Source: Glossina fuscipes
Lineage: Eukaryota; Arthropoda; Insecta; Diptera; Glossinidae
NCBI RefSeq assembly: GCF_014805625.2
Contig: NW_023998454.1
Span: forward strand, 3,149,645 to 3,213,644
Reading direction: 5' to 3'
DNA length: 64,000 nucleotides
This document shows, in pieces, positions 1 to 10,551 of this stretch. The position numbers and the translations under genes are program-made. How positions within the stretch are numbered: position 1 is the first letter of the stretch; the number at the start of each line of letters is the position of its first letter. The notes beneath the pieces were generated by a model. That model saw nothing but the letters and a program-made list of their open reading frames with translations, did no database searches and was not told the origin of the DNA.

Positions 1-744
1 GGTTTTTCTTTCTTAAATCAAACGCAATTTTATTTTTTCTTTTGAATTTTAACTTAACAATTTATTTATTTTTTTTTCTTATCAGGAACTTGTTGTTAGG
101 TTTAACCAATAATCTACAGTCAGCATTTATTTCTATTATAGGGTGAAATGAGATATCTGTGGGAGATGTTTATGGTAGGGTGCCATTGGAGATCTATGAG
201 AAGTGTTTACGTTAACTTTTATATGAGAAGTGTTTACGTTAACTTAATATGACACTTTGGGTCTGTTTATTGTAATTGTGAGGGTGGTACGTAAGTTTGT
301 TCTTTTTATTAGGATGGTCCTTAACTTATATATTTAAAAAAACTATAGGTGCGTCTATATATTTTTATCTAATTTTTTATGATACATTTTGTTTAATTTC
401 TCAATTTTTCAATCCGAATCACTTCTTTTTGCGCTTGCCAGATTTGTTCTATTTTCGTAGAAAGCCGTTGGCTATTTTTTTCCAAAATCGTTTACATGGT
501 TTATAAAATATCTATGGAGGATGGAGAGAAAACAGAGACCCTTCCAAAAAATAGTAATAGTGCTGAAATTAACAATGTTTAAAATAAACGATTTAATAAA
601 ATACGACAAAAAATGTGTTAAAAACCGAGAACATATATAAGTTGTTAATGTTATTGCATGCAGATTGTGCATAGAGAAATGAAAAGTAACTGCTAAATGC
701 ACAAAACTATTCTACACTTACAGAAATCGACATTATATTGTTTC
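1..744. other. AT-rich stretch without a recognised gene
   Basis: No open frame here has the composition of a coding exon. One direct duplication of about 24 bases is visible: 195-218 is repeated at 222-245 (TATGAGAAGTGTTTACG core, offset 27). The rest is AT-rich sequence with short homopolymer runs. Confidence 0.5.
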
Positions 745-905
745 GTGTCACATAACCCGCTTTGAAAAAATAGCGGAATTTAACATAGAAACCATATAAA
801 ACCTTATTAAGCAGTCTTAAACATTCTTAAACAATTCTAAACACTTTGAGAAAATAGCGGAATTCAACATAGACATCATATAAAACCTTATTAAGCCTCT
901 CTGCA
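745..905 (-). repeat. Dispersed GTTTAA-motif repeat, copy 1
   Basis: Read on the minus strand, two halves (about 750-810 and 840-905) each contain a CTATTTT..CAAAG stretch, runs of (GTTTAAGA)-like octamers, and an AATAAGGTTTTATATG block. The same order of motifs occurs on the plus strand at 29518-29780. The two loci are therefore members of one dispersed family. No coding potential is seen. Confidence 0.6.
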
Positions 906-925
906 GATTCGGAACGTGATCGTTC

Positions 926-1111
926 TTAGAGCGATCTTTTATGGGCTTTATTTTTTGATTCCTCTTTAATTTCGGCAGGATTTTCTTCATCACTAATTAT
1001 CTCGTCATCAAGATCTTCATCTAAAACCGAGATTTTGGGTTCTAATTCATTGTTTTCTGCCAGAAGAGAACATTTTTGAATACGCGGGAAAATAATATCG
1101 CAGATGCTAAT
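926..1111 (-). CDS. Possible terminal exon encoding an acidic C-terminal tail
   Basis: On the minus strand an AG acceptor (GTTTAG, ending at 1112) is followed by 61 open codons in phase 0 and a TAA at 926-928. The peptide starts ISICDIIFPRIQ, then becomes strongly acidic (LDEDLDDEIISDEENPAE) and ends in a Lys/Arg-rich tail (NKAHKRSL). This composition looks like a real charged C-terminus rather than random AT-rich DNA. No family is recognised. There is no Met, so it would have to be a downstream exon of a minus-strand gene. Nearby exon-like blocks at 1919-2118 do not join to it in a clean frame. It may be a gene relic. Confidence 0.33.
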   Translation of the reverse strand: MSICDIIFPRIQKCSLLAENNELEPKISVLDEDLDDEIISDEENPAEIKEESKNKAHKRSL

Positions 1112-1359
1112 CTAAACATCTATACATTTGTAGCGATGATACAAGAATTTTATCGAACAGTTCGTAACATTTAGTTACATTTATTTAATAGAAATATATA
1201 TTTTGCTCATATTATGCAAATATTTTCAAACATATACACAACGATCTGAATGTGAAGAATGGCAATATTAATTTACGAGAAAAATGATTAAACTTAGATA
1301 TAGGTCAAATTACCTTTGGTTGCCATTTCTTTTCATTTTGCCATACAAGTCCATTACGA

Positions 1360-1570
1360 TACGATTAACCCACTTGCGGACGGGTAAAGCTGAACTTGTG
1401 TTGTCGGATCACGGCTTATATGAAGAATTACCAGCTGCTGTTAGAAAGCCATTGTGCGAATTCTTAGAGGCCACTGTTTTAAACGATGAACACCGCATGT
1501 TTAAAACTGCTCAATAATTAGGTATCAACGATTGCATGAAATTTCTCGAAGTTTTATTTCAATTATTTCC
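1360..1570 (+). pseudogene. ABC1/ADCK-type atypical kinase fragment, broken
   Basis: The translation contains THLRTGKAELVLSDHGLYEE followed by LPAAVRKPLCEFLEAT. It then meets an in-frame TAA (1515-1517) and continues in the same frame as LGINDCMKFLEVLFQ. The order GKAxLVLxDHGLYxxL, then VRxxLCxFxxATVLxDE, then LGIxDxxxFxEVLFQ is that of the ABC1/UbiB (AarF-domain) kinase family, most like ADCK5. DHG corresponds to the metal-binding DFG-equivalent. The stop lies where the family keeps a residue between Gln and Leu, and one change of AAA/AAG would create it. The leucine usually before DHG is Ser here. No upstream catalytic exon is visible, so this is read as a decayed partial copy. Confidence 0.6.
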
Positions 1571-1918
1571 ACATACTATAAAATTCTTCTCACGGTTTTC
1601 CACACCATCCTAGAGATACCTTGTGGGCGCGTTGCCAATTATTTTAAATGGTTGGCTCCCCTATAGCTCTACACCATTGTAAACTTAACTTATAACTAAA
1701 ATAATATTAACAGTAAAAATAATAAATAAACAAAATTCTCATTTATACCTAATATACGTACATAATACGTAAATACATAAAAAGTATATATATATATGAA
1801 ATAAATAAAAAGTAAACACGAGGGCTACGGTGCGGCTGTTGATTATTAACATTTTGGTCTGCGAAAGAAAAGTATTGTAATTACTAAACTTTATATGTAA
1901 AGTTGATAGCGAACTCAC

Positions 1919-2118
1919 CATTTGGCCTATGGCTGTTTTTCATTGTACTGAAGCAATAGTGCAGGTTTATTACGATAGTTTTTTAGTCTAAAAAGAAATA
2001 AAAAGAAATGAACTCATTATATATAATCATAACTAAAGATAAATACAACTTACCTTGACATATAGTGAATCTTGATGGCTTACGAGAGATGGGCGACGGC
2101 GCATCGTTCGTTCTTTAC
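1919..2118 (-). other. Two splice-flanked exon-like blocks (minus strand)
   Basis: Block 2054-2118 is bounded on the minus strand by TTTCATTATAG and GTAAGT. One frame reads KERTMRRRPSLVSHQDSLYV. Block 1919-1987 is bounded by TTTCTTTTTAG and GTGAGT. One frame is open for most of its length (LKNYRNKPALLLQYNEKQ) but reaches TAG before the donor. Joining the two blocks in the first frame stops after five codons. The splice signals are good but the reading frames do not support a working protein. This could be a decayed gene or the 3' part of the unrecognised element just upstream. Confidence 0.22.
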
Positions 2119-2204
2119 CTATAATGAAAAATTAGAATATAAGTTGGTAACGTATCACCATTTTTGTGTTAAATTTGAATTACCTTAGCATCCAAACACG
2201 TTCT

Positions 2205-4065
2205 TGTCAATAGACTCCCCGAAACTTTCGGTTTTCAGCAGTGTGAATAGGATAAACTCAAGCGAATTTCGCCATTGCACCCTGCCGGTAATCCATCTGA
2301 TTTAAAGAAGTCAGCATTCGCTACCACTGTAGCCTGTATTCGCTTTCCTACACCCGGCTCCACCAAACACTGGTCCATCGCTGAATAAAAACTTTCGTAT
2401 GCATGTGCGGATGCTTCGTTTACTTCTATTTTCGGGAACATCTACTTGATATATTGACTAGTTATGATGACGTTGTCTATGGGGTCTTTCGCTATCTCTT
2501 CACCCATCACCTCCTCGCAAAAGTTGTGCTCCTCCTCCGTCATGTCTCGCAAGCAGTGATGGCAATTTAATTGTTCACGTATGTAGCGTGCTACTCCGAA
2601 AGCCGGGAACAATAGCAGGTATCTTATCTCGTGATATTTGAGTTGTAGTTCGCGGAGATTTTTAAACACCCTTCTGTCGAGCCCAAATGGTGCCTAATTT
2701 TCTTCGGGCTCTTTAGAAATTTCGCAACTCATTGTGTTTATTACGCCGTAATCATCGTCTGTTTTAAATCCGTTTTTGTATTTGAAGACCTGCAGCTTCT
2801 TAGGCGGTTGCACAACTGCATGATATCGATGGGTGATCTGGTTTTGATTCGCTCGTTCGACATATTTAGGAAAAATTCCTCGAGAAGGTCTTGGCTTACC
2901 CTGTATGAAGTGAAAGTGGCAGGGTAAGCCTACGTTAACAGCAAGGGAGTCCTTTTGAATTTTTCCATGAAGTAGTTGCTGATTTCCGTTAGTTTGTGTT
3001 TGAGCTCCTCCACATTTTGTTCCGTCATGGAGCTCCGATGAAATATATCTACGAAATCTGTTATCATATTGAAGATTTCGCATGTCTTCTTTGCAACTCG
3101 GGTGTCGTTTTTAGGTACACTTTCTTTAATTCCCGTTTGCAGGTGGCTGGTATGGCGTCATTGAAGAATTGAACTTAATCTGGAGCATACCGCGGTGCTA
3201 CAATCATTAAGAGGGCGCCTCGTTAGGCCCAAAATTTACTAGTGGGCTCATATAGCCCACATATTGTCTAGTCGTATGTATCTTTCACTTTTTCTATTTT
3301 GTCTTCTAAACTCCGCAGGAGGGGCAGATAATCATATACTAATACGATTCAAGCGGGTAATTTGTTTACAAATTCAGCATATGCGGTATGCAGGTCACAA
3401 ACTACGGCTCGGTAGTCTACTTCAATTTGTTTAGGCACGCTTATATAGTCTGCTAGTACTTTTACCAATGAATTTGGTCGTGGGGGGGGGGGGGGATTCA
3501 CGCTTAAGATCATGTGTTGTAAGCACAAGTTGTTTTCTTCTTCTCGTCGGCGTAGTGGCATCCAGTGCATCGGTCCTCCGCGAACATGCTGCCTGATTAT
3601 TGGTGAAGACTTCTGGCGTCAAACTCCTAACGACTTCCGGAAGTTCTTCTACGTCCGGCACCACGCTGTGAGGTTGGGATTCGATCTTTTGGCCTTCGTA
3701 AGCTGCCATTGCAATTTCTCTTTTTCGGCATTAACCTTCTCCAACTGCTTGATGAGCCTCGCATGAGTCGACGTTGACGGGCCGCTGTTGTAAGACTCGT
3801 CGATAAGTACATCTGGGCTTGCCATATTTATATTTGTTAGATCTAGCTTTCCTACTGACGTCTCAGTTGGTTCGTCTATCATTTGTGCTGTCTCCTGAAC
3901 GACCGTCGCTTCTTCTATCCCCAATACGTTGTCTCCTGCTTGTTTTCTTCTTCCTCCCCTACTATCATTGCGTCTGTCTCCTCGTTTATTACCATTGCTA
4001 CTGTCACCTGCTTTTCTCCTAAGTCGTATCCCAAAAGGGGCTTTAGATCCCGCTGCCAGTGTCAA
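2205..4065 (-). pseudogene. Unrecognised decayed protein-coding element
   Basis: A series of open segments on the minus strand lies in different frames. An N-terminal segment (4065-3649) is Arg/Gly/Asp-rich, followed by Ser/Thr-rich sequence and a coiled-coil-like stretch (ARLIKQLEKVNAEKEKLQWQ). Overlapping segments cover 3709-3349. Then come 3083-2694, 2669-2442 (with CHHCLRDMTEEEHNFCEEVM) and 2441-2235 (GKRIQATVVANADFF). Local GC is higher than the surroundings. A poly-G run at 3482-3494 (CCCCC on the coding strand) marks one frame break. The last part has a diverged second copy at 31626-32220 on the plus strand, so this is repetitive and probably a transposon or gag-like gene. I do not recognise the family. 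Confidence 0.5.
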
Positions 4066-4670
4066 TCTGCAAATTTTTGCCGTCTCATATATTTCCTTTT
4101 ATAGTACTTACCGCCCATGCCAATCTCAATTTTCGCGCATACCACGTATAGTCCGCCATCCTAGTCTGACCGCCCCGTCCACCCTTCTCCAACTATATAT
4201 AATATATGTACTAACAAATTCGTTTCGCCGAATTTGGTTGCTCTTAAATGTACATGACACTTCCAATTATCCCGAAATTTCTGATATAGGCAACAAAAAA
4301 TTTTTGATGTAGATATTATGTTCGTCTAATGACTAAAGACACTGAACTTTATTAATAAATAGTTATTTCATAAGGAGACACCAACGAGATTCCTGCAGGG
4401 TGCACAATACCACCTGCTGTCTTTTAGTTTATTCCGGCAAGATTTACTTGGTCATCTCTCAATTACATTGGACATCAAGCGGCGGCCATTTAAGTGGACT
4501 TCTTATATCTTTTAAGCATATAAGGTTTTTTCAAAACCTGTTGGTCTTCCATATACCTCTTGGTTCCCTTGGTAAGTCAGTTGCTCTATTTTTTTGCCTA
4601 TAGTCTAGCACGAAACTCAAAATTCGCCCGCCCCGCAAGGGGATGAGGCTTACAAAAAGGTCGTCTAACG

Positions 4671-5291
4671 GTGAGGACTTTAAAAACTTTACACGAACCA
4701 CTCATAGCCAGAATTCATTCAAAAGAAAAAACTCCAACCAGCAAAAAAATCCTAAAAAAAGACATTGATAAGGATAGTTTATCGGAAAAAGATTTATTTA
4801 TGGAGGTTAATACCACTACCTCAATTTCACCGATTCCTCCTACTACAAATAAGCCAATTATGGTTCCCAACAAGGGTAGTGTGGAGCAGAATGGTCCTAA
4901 TAATAGCCACCTTAAAAGAAAAATCCTAGAGCTAACAACTCAGAATTTTTATGATAATGAAGCGACTGGAGAGACTGGTTTTCCTCGAAGTCTGAACATT
5001 TAAGGAAAAAAAATTTATTGCGGTAGTTAAAAGTAGAACGGGTATTCCCAAACCCCTGCAAAGGACGATTCACAAAATGCCCTCGACTTATAATGCAAAG
5101 ATACGGGATTCGAAAAAACAACCCCAACCTTCTGAAAAGCATATCTGCACTAATAACCACAAGTCGACACAAATGGAAAAAATATTGGAAAAGATTTTCA
5201 AAATTCTTTCCACCAATTCTTATGAAGAAAAACTAGAAACCATTCAAGCAGAAATTGTAATCCTTGAATCAAAATTTAACCTTTTAAAATA
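4671..5291 (+). pseudogene. ORF1 remnant of a non-LTR retrotransposon
   Basis: Two Lys/Thr/Ser-rich open segments (4671-5003 and 5077-5291) precede the endonuclease/reverse transcriptase remnant. The second ends with a short amphipathic coiled-coil-like stretch (EEKLETIQAEIVILESKFN). No zinc-knuckle motif is visible. Position and composition suggest ORF1 of the same element. The assignment rests on position, not on a family motif. Confidence 0.4.
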
Positions 5292-5366
5292 AGGTACATC
5301 TAAGTCTTTCTTAACGTGCTCTAGTATTTCTAAATAAACTCTTTCTTATAATACAATATACAAAGT

Positions 5367-7954
5367 TTGAGTCGCAATGCCTATCTACTGGATTACTTCC
5401 TCAATTCCAGTCGAGCTTATTTCGCAATTTTGACTGAAATTTTCTTGTCTGATGACAGCATTTCAGCGCTGAAAATCCCTGATTACAACTCCGCTTATAA
5501 TTGCAGAAGTAATGGCTATGGAGGAGTAGCTATTTTATTTAGGACAGGCATCTCCTCCAAACAAATTTACTTCAAATCAGTTGCTGATATTGCAATTGTT
5601 AAACGTCTTCTCTAAAACCAAATATAGTCATTGCCGCTTGCTATTTTAAACCTAATACTCCCATCCAATCTTTCCAGGATGATATGAAACGCCTCTGTGA
5701 TATGCTCGACGGCTATTACAATGACATTATGGCAGGAGATCTTAACGCAAGACACTCTTCCTTTGGTTACTCTTTGTCAAATAATAAAGGCGAAGCTTTG
5801 TGTGAATGTGTGGAATGTAGTAATTTCTACTGCCTTAATGATAATACTCCGACATGCTTGCACTCCTAATGGTTGTGGCAGTGTTTTAAATCTTACTTTC
5901 ACTAATTCAGCGAATATTACCTTTAAATGGGAAGTCAAAAAACAAATTTATCTTGGATATAGTAACCATTTTCCTATGTTCCCTAGCGCAAATTTCTTAT
6001 CTCCTTTGAAGATAAATGATTTTATTTTGCGAAAAGACAGAAAAGAAAAAATACACACAAAAATCTTGAGACTCATATTGAGTCCACCCCGAACTTGTTT
6101 CAGCGCGAAATCACTAACGTGAAATCAAATATACAAATCTCCAATTCTTACTCACCGAAGCCTTTGTGGAATGGATGGCTCACAACGTGCTTCCGCAAAT
6201 TACAAGCAGCAAAACAAAACTTTGCTAAATATCCTAACATATCTAATTTCGATGAATTTAAGCTATCTCAAAAAGAATGGAAAAAACGGTTAGAAAAGCT
6301 AAGAGAAGTCACCATGCTCGAGTAATCGAAGAGATTTGTACAAATGGCAACACAAAACCTTTTTGGAAATTTTTGAATGGACATCGCATTACAAAAGGGA
6401 AATATAAACAGCCCATTTGGAATGACGAGAATGACAGACTTTATCTAGAATGGGTGCAAGCCCAGGTTCCCACAACAAATGCTCTTAATATTCTCTAGCT
6501 TAACTTGCAGGTCGAAGACATCTCTGCATTTTCATTAGAAGAACTTTTACATATCCTTAAATCAAAAAAGAAATTACAGCAGCGTGTCATGATGGTATTA
6601 AATACGAAATGGTTAAGATTCTTTCCGCTTCAATCCTTTCAGCTCTGCTATCTGCGATAAATGATTGCTAGATGACTAAATCTTTTACTGTAAGTTGCCG
6701 TACAATTAAAATTGTACCCATTTCTGAAGCTGGAAAAGATCTTCAAAACTTTACAAATTTCAGACCTATATCCCTCCTGTCAGTTCTTTTAAAAATTACA
6801 AACCAAATGATTAAAGAAAGACTCACCAAATTTGTGTACAACTCACAACTGCTTCTCTCTAGGTCCTATGCTTATCAGAAACTTATTTCTACCAGTCTGC
6901 GTCTAAATGAGGTTCTTTTCACCATAGCAAGTGAGAAAGCAAATGGTAACCAGGTAGTTATGTTTAGTTTAGACATCAATAAAGCATATGACTGTGCCGA
7001 TCTAAGGAAACTAGGCTAAATTCTAACTGATTTTAAAATACCGTCACAATGTAGAGTGTGGATTCTAAATTTCCTTTCTTCGCGAACTCTTGTGATGGGC
7101 TTAAATTCAGTTGAAGTTTGTGGAGGTCTACCTCAGGGTAGCTGACTCAGTCCATTACTTTCTAATCTATACATATCGATTACAGGACAATACAACCCAT
7201 TTATTTCAATATGCTGATGATTTCTTAATTATTTCTGCTGGAAAATCGTTAGTAGAAGCAGTCTTTAATCTTAACATCAAATCCAATCGTTTCTACAAAG
7301 ATTATGCGGAATTCAATTTATTTTTGAATCCTGAAAAATCAAAAGTCATCCTAAGAGTCTTGCTAAGGGTTCTAAAAAAATGTTCTACATCACAGTTAAC
7401 GGCATAAAAATTACACAATCTTCCTCCATCAAATTTCTAGGCACAATAATCAACTCAAGTTTGACCCTTCATGAGCACTACCGAGACATTCTTGAAAATC
7501 ACTACAGAGGCTCAAATGTTATCAAACTTTTAGCCAATCTACAAAATGGACTCCTACCTAAGAAAGCTTAAAGTGTCCATAAATCTACTGTTCGTTCGAA
7601 AATTAAATACTCGTACTCCACATCGTGCAATTCCCCTGCGTTAAAAAAATACAAAGGTTTCAACACTCACAGTTTGATGGCAAGAGTTTGTCCATTAAAT
7701 ATCCTCCCAGCGAGGCTCTCCTGTTAATCCAACAAGTTATTGTACAAGAATTGAAAGGCGAGTATCATGTTTTAGCTAGAGAAAAAAGTGACCGCCTTTT
7801 TTACAAAATCTACCTTCTCTTGACACCCAAATTTTTACATAAAGGAAAATTTGCAACATGGGAATTTAAAATACTTCATAGAAATATTCACAAATATGCG
7901 AAAATCGAACGCCAGGTCTGTAAAAATTTACTAAAACTATACAAGAGACGTTGA
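5367..7954 (+). pseudogene. Non-LTR retrotransposon ORF2 (endonuclease + reverse transcriptase), decayed
   Basis: Endonuclease motifs are present in different frames: LTEIFLSDD followed by YGGVAILFR (5430-5545), and IMAGDLNARHSSFG (about 5730-5765). The reverse transcriptase follows: NFRPISLLSVLLKI (about 6750-6800), MFSLDINKAYDCADL (about 6960-7005), a degenerate GLPQGS (about 7125-7142), YADDFLI (7210-7230) and IKFLGTIINS (about 7424-7455). YADD is the catalytic polymerase motif. Many frameshifts and stops separate the pieces, so the copy is dead. The order and motifs fit the I/Jockey group of LINEs. An RNase H domain is not recognised. The end merges with a 167-bp tandem repeat. Confidence 0.85.
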
Positions 7955-8367
7955 AGGGGAGATAAATGCTCTTTTTTTATACAATTATATATATAAGATT
8001 ATATATTATATAAAACCACTTGCACGAATATATCGAAAAATGAACAGGAAATATTCAAAAATATGCGAAAAGCGAAAACCAGGTTTCTTAAAATTTACTA
8101 AAACTAGTCAGGAGACGTTCAAGGGGAGATAAATGCTCTTTTTTTATACAATTATATATATAAGATTATATATTATATAAAACCACTTGCACGAATATAT
8201 CGAAAAATGAACAGGAAATATTCAATAATATGCGAAAATCGAACGCCAGGTCTCTAAAAACTTACTAAAACTAGTCAGGCGACGTTCAAGGGGAGATAAA
8301 TGCTCTTTTTTTGTACAATTATATATATAAGATTATATATTATATAAAGCCACTTGTACGAATATAT
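7881..8367 (+). repeat. 167-bp tandem repeat at the LINE 3' end (about 2.9 copies)
   Basis: The motif AATATGCGAAAA recurs at 7894, 8061 and 8228, exactly 167 bases apart. The whole interval repeats with few differences: the last codons of the LINE frame, GAGATAAATGCTC, a T run, an (AT)-rich block, and CCACTTG.ACGAATATA. The third copy lacks its last bases. Tandem copies of a LINE tail including coding end plus 3'UTR suggest template switching during reverse transcription or later unequal exchange. Confidence 0.85.
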
Positions 8368-8941
8368 TTTATTTCTCTGACCAACAATAGAAGTACGACT
8401 GTTCATTGGCAGCCATTTAATTCCATTTTCTTTTTTCTTATTATTTGTACGACAAACAAGAAGACTGCATAGCAAATATAACTTCCTTTTCTTCATATTG
8501 ATTTCTAAATGTTATAGTTACCAAATGCTTCAATAAATTTCAGTGAAAACGTACTACAGGAATATGAAGGAATTTCTCATAATTAGAAAAATTGTATTAT
8601 AGAATTAATTTATCTTTATTTTACTTAGTATATATACATATACATGTATATATATATATATTTGGGTTGAAAAGCACGTAGTACCCAAGCTTCGAGTTCC
8701 AAAAATAGTTTTTTTGCGCGAACCAAATGCAGACAAGAACCGTACAAACATCCTATGGTAGGTATTAAGGAACAAGACTTACGTTACCACAATAAGAGTA
8801 AAAATATGCTGCTTTTGCAATATTTCTGACATAATAAAATGTTTACATAATTGAGTAAACTCGGTCGTCATTTTTGCTTTTGAGGTCATAGCGCTGAACA
8901 AAATGAATGCGTATACTTTTTTGTTCTTTTAATAAAAATAT
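8368..8941. other. Intergenic AT-rich DNA
   Basis: No gene is recognised. A (TA)n-rich microsatellite lies at about 8630-8662. The stretch ends at the target site of the Ulp1-bearing LTR element (ATGT, 8942-8945). Confidence 0.5.
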
Positions 8942-8945
8942 ATGT

Positions 8946-9001
8946 TGTAAGGAAGCGATTTTGCTTCCTTACGAAATACAAGTCCGTCCGCCTTAGACAT
9001 T
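8946..9001 (+). repeat. Truncated 5' LTR (56 bp)
   Basis: It is identical to the first 56 bp of the 3' LTR and diverges sharply after GACATT. It contains an inverted repeat (GTAAGGAAGC...GCTTCCTTAC), a near-perfect 10-bp hairpin at the LTR tip. Identity over the full 56 bp implies recent insertion or gene conversion. Confidence 0.75.
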
Positions 9002-9761
9002 TATCCCCAGCAGGCAACCCGCCAGTCCGATCTGTGCGTGCACGTCCGTTTGGGGTTCTATAGAAGATGAGCAGCCCCCCCCTCCAGCACCACCTAAAAA
9101 ATGCAACGAGAATACAGGAAAGCAAAACACAAAAAAGTAGCACAGAGAATTCAAAAAAAAGAGAAATAAAAATACACATCGGAACAAGTACCAAAAAAAA
9201 AACCAAGGAACCGTAATCGCAACAACAATATCAAAGTTAGCTCTTAGGTAAAATAACACAATAACCATAGGAGCACGATAGCAAAGGCAGGTTAATAGAG
9301 CCACAACAACAAAACAGTAACATCAAGAATACTACGACTAACGATATCCAGGTAAAGCCCAAACCAAGAGAATAGAAACAAAGCAAAAAGCCAAGTGATC
9401 ACGCAAATGCTAGGCAATAAACGGCAGAAACACGTATAACTGTTATACAAAAGCTAAAGGAGAGTTCGAAGTATACTAGGCGAAAACAATAAAAATGATA
9501 ACAGTAATGAATGGGAAACAAACACATGTCGACCATACGCACTCATACCACAAAAGGCAATAAGAAACACATCAGACCCATAAGCAGGATCACCGCTAAT
9601 CAATACATGCGGGTTGCATCAACAAAAGCTCGTTAGCTGCTCATACACAACGCACAGCGAGTAAACAGCCACGCAGCCAGCACTTCAAGTGTGACGCGCA
9701 TCGTGTAAAGAGCAAAAAGGAGTAAAGGAAAATTATCATCACCAGAAATACATGAAGCACC
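9002..9761 (+). other. A-rich leader of the LTR element
   Basis: After a GC-rich first 80 bases, the leader is A/C-rich and has no long frame on the plus strand. One very short frame starts at ATG 9067 (MSSPPPPAPPKK...). It ends with a good initiation context (CACCATGG) for the protease frame. Long antisense frames here are shadows of the A-rich composition. Confidence 0.5.
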
Positions 9762-10430
9762 ATGGAACGCCGATTTGCTACTTACGCCAAGATCGACATC
9801 TCCAACAGTGATTTCCAGCGGTTGGCCCCCGGCCGCTGGCTCAACGACCGTATTATAGAGGTATACAGCAAATGGGTGATGAACCAGCGAATAGCGGCAG
9901 GGATTAGAGACCAGGTCCACCTGGCCTCTCCCTTTCTATGCAGAAAAATCGCGCAAGCGAACCCCAATGAGAAACTGCTCCTCCGCCAGGCGCAGCGCAG
10001 CCAAGTGCCAGAAAAGAAATGCCTGATTATCCCTATCTGCGAGAAAGCCCACTGGCGCCTCTGGATTGTGGCTCGCCCATACGTCGCCGTGGAAACCAGC
10101 ACGATATACGTCATAGACTCGTTGGAAAACTGTCCGACAGAGGAAACAGCATCGAACATCCGACGCTACGTCGAACTCCTAAACCGGATGAAGCACGGCC
10201 GAGACATACATTGCGGCACGCAATCATTACCGCTGCGAAAGGTCCAAGTCCCGCTGCAGGCCAACAAGACAGATTGTGGCGTGTACCTACTCCGGAACCT
10301 CGAGGCATACCTACGGCAAGATGAGACCAATTGGGACCCGCACACCTTGCCGCTGGCCTGGTGTACGGCGGCAGAGGCCCAGCGAACCCGGATAAAGATT
10401 GCAGCAGTGCTGCTAGAATTAGCAACTTAG
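9762..10430 (+). CDS. Ulp1/SENP-type cysteine protease (C48-like) in an LTR element
   Basis: This 222-residue protein has the core of a SUMO/NEDD8-type Ulp1 protease. WLNDRIIEVY (residues 26-35) is the substrate-entry motif. AHW supplies the catalytic His97. IYVIDSL supplies Asp119. PLQANKTDCGVYLL supplies oxyanion Gln166 and nucleophile Cys172. All four catalytic positions are present in the right order and spacing. The length is close to an isolated Ulp1 domain with no N-terminal targeting extension. The start is ATG 9762 in the context CACCATGG. The frame is intact and much more GC-rich than neighbouring genes. Known Ulp1 proteins cut SUMO or ubiquitin-like modifiers, and related proteases occur in some transposons and viruses. 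The substrate here is unknown. It could act on host SUMO conjugates or on a polyprotein. Confidence 0.85.
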   Translation: MERRFATYAKIDISNSDFQRLAPGRWLNDRIIEVYSKWVMNQRIAAGIRDQVHLASPFLCRKIAQANPNEKLLLRQAQRSQVPEKKCLIIPICEKAHWRLWIVARPYVAVETSTIYVIDSLENCPTEETASNIRRYVELLNRMKHGRDIHCGTQSLPLRKVQVPLQANKTDCGVYLLRNLEAYLRQDETNWDPHTLPLAWCTAAEAQRTRIKIAAVLLELAT

Positions 10431-10551
10431 GAAGGAGAAACCCGAGCCAGTGCCATTGAACCCGTCGACTCCGCAGATGACGTCGCCATCATCACAGCCC
10501 CTGCTGAACCAATCGCAGTACGAGCGATGACCGTCGGAATGACCAGTCAGA

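Noticed and set aside
9782..10425. Antisense frames opposite the Ulp1 gene
   Set aside because: They are shadows of GC-rich codon usage. Only the plus frame has the complete C48 motif set.
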